Shown here piece after piece: positions 63,526-64,000 of a stretch of DNA of 64,000 nt (its first letter is position 1; each line of letters begins with the position of its first letter). The stretch spans positions 1 to 64,000 of the forward strand of contig NZ_BAGN01000109.1 in NCBI RefSeq assembly GCF_000308835.1, written 5' to 3'. A program made the position numbers and the translations under genes. The notes under the pieces were generated by a model. It was given only the letters and a program-made list of their open reading frames with translations, was not told the DNA's origin and ran no database searches. Source of the DNA: Nocardia vinacea NBRC 16497. Its GTDB lineage: Bacteria > Actinomycetota > Actinomycetes > Mycobacteriales > Mycobacteriaceae.

Positions 63526-64000
63526 GTGACGACGATGGACTCGATCCCATCAACTGTGACGGTCACGCGCAACGAGCGAACCTGCGCGTCGATCGCGCAC
63601 GAGCACGAAATGATGAGTGCGATCATGACGGCTCTGCTCGAGGGCCGCAATGCCTCGGCGGTGCTACGCCTCAACGGTATGACTATCGCCGACTGGTATT
63701 CGGTACTGGCAGTCGATATCCCGATGCACCCGGAGGAGAGGCAAACCCCACTCGAACTGCAACAGGCGGCCAGAACGAGGCTCGACCGCGTGCACGCGGA
63801 ACTGACCAGGCACGGCAGACAGCACGCATTGTCGATGCTCGGTAGCCGTGGCGGCACGATCCTGGTCCCCGCACCGCATACACCCGAACTGTTCACGCTC
63901 ACCGCGCGCCTATCCGCAAGCGCCGAGGTGCCGATCACCGCGACCGCGGTGAATGTTCCGCACCACGAGGTCCCAGCGGGCGCGGATCGGGCACACGAAC
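63526..64000 (+). CDS. CdaR/PucR-type transcriptional regulator, paralogue 3, 3' end beyond window
   Basis: GTG 63526 is preceded by GGGAGGGGG. The 158 visible residues begin directly with the region equivalent to the middle of the other two regulators: DWYSVLAVDIPMHPEERQTP, SMLGSRGGTILVPAPHTPEL and RLSASAEVPITATAVNVPHH. The N-terminal helical domain of those proteins is missing, so this is a shorter type. The C-terminal HTH lies outside the window. Confidence 0.85.
   Translation, partial: MTTMDSIPSTVTVTRNERTCASIAHEHEMMSAIMTALLEGRNASAVLRLNGMTIADWYSVLAVDIPMHPEERQTPLELQQAARTRLDRVHAELTRHGRQHALSMLGSRGGTILVPAPHTPELFTLTARLSASAEVPITATAVNVPHHEVPAGADRAHE

Overview
The window is high-GC actinobacterial DNA, most like Nocardia or a close relative. 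Supporting signs are frequent GTG/TTG starts, many TetR regulators, CdaR/PucR-type regulators, MMPL and MpaB/Lcp-like proteins, a split Tat system and subtilisin-inhibitor-like secreted proteins. No tRNA, rRNA, CRISPR array or replication origin was seen. The taxon is inferred from gene content only.

Layout. (1) 1-6.0 kb: an alpha/beta hydrolase running off the left edge, a decayed SDR, a MarR/SDR pair sharing operator-like repeats, and frameshifted TetR and MMPL genes. (2) 6.0-21.9 kb: an intact catabolic island. A minus-strand operon encodes a three-subunit molybdenum hydroxylase with CoxG, a metallo-hydrolase, an SDR and a crotonase. Beside it lie a thioesterase, a DUF485/SSF carboxylate importer, and a plus-strand operon of acyl-CoA ligase, zinc alcohol dehydrogenase, aldehyde dehydrogenase and XdhC. 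A 16-bp palindrome (ACTAAC-N4-GTTAGT) recurs at four promoters of the island, including that of its TetR gene, which suggests one regulon. The gene set fits alcohol -> aldehyde -> acid -> acyl-CoA -> ring hydroxylation -> hydrolysis, resembling furfuryl alcohol/furoate catabolism (inference).

(3) 22.1-37.1 kb: a LIV-type ABC importer (including a LivH-LivM-LivG fusion), its binding lipoprotein and a tannase-family esterase, preceded by a second, older copy. In that copy the permease is cut to a stub and the binding protein is a pseudogene, but the esterase is intact. Between the copies is a graveyard (thiolase, flavin reductase, LacI and TetR fragments) holding a complete IS3-family element. 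(4) 37.2-44.8 kb: FAD oxidoreductase/TetR, hydrolase/SDR, and TetR/MFS pairs, several with palindromic operators.

(5) 45.5-53.4 kb: an apparently self-contained accessory Tat export locus. It has TatC, TatA and TatB, a Tat-signal FAD oxidoreductase as likely cargo, a secreted SSI-like protein, an 80-aa protein joined to TatB, and two CdaR-type regulators. (6) 53.5-64.0 kb: an oxidative/acyl-CoA operon (MpaB-like oxygenase, acyl-CoA dehydrogenase, nitronate monooxygenase, SRPBCC-acyl-CoA ligase fusion) beside a Baeyer-Villiger-type monooxygenase. Three related TetR genes lie here (one truncated), and a third CdaR paralogue runs off the right edge.

The two best candidates for an undescribed system are the accessory Tat locus with its own flavoprotein and the TetR-controlled molybdenum hydroxylase island.
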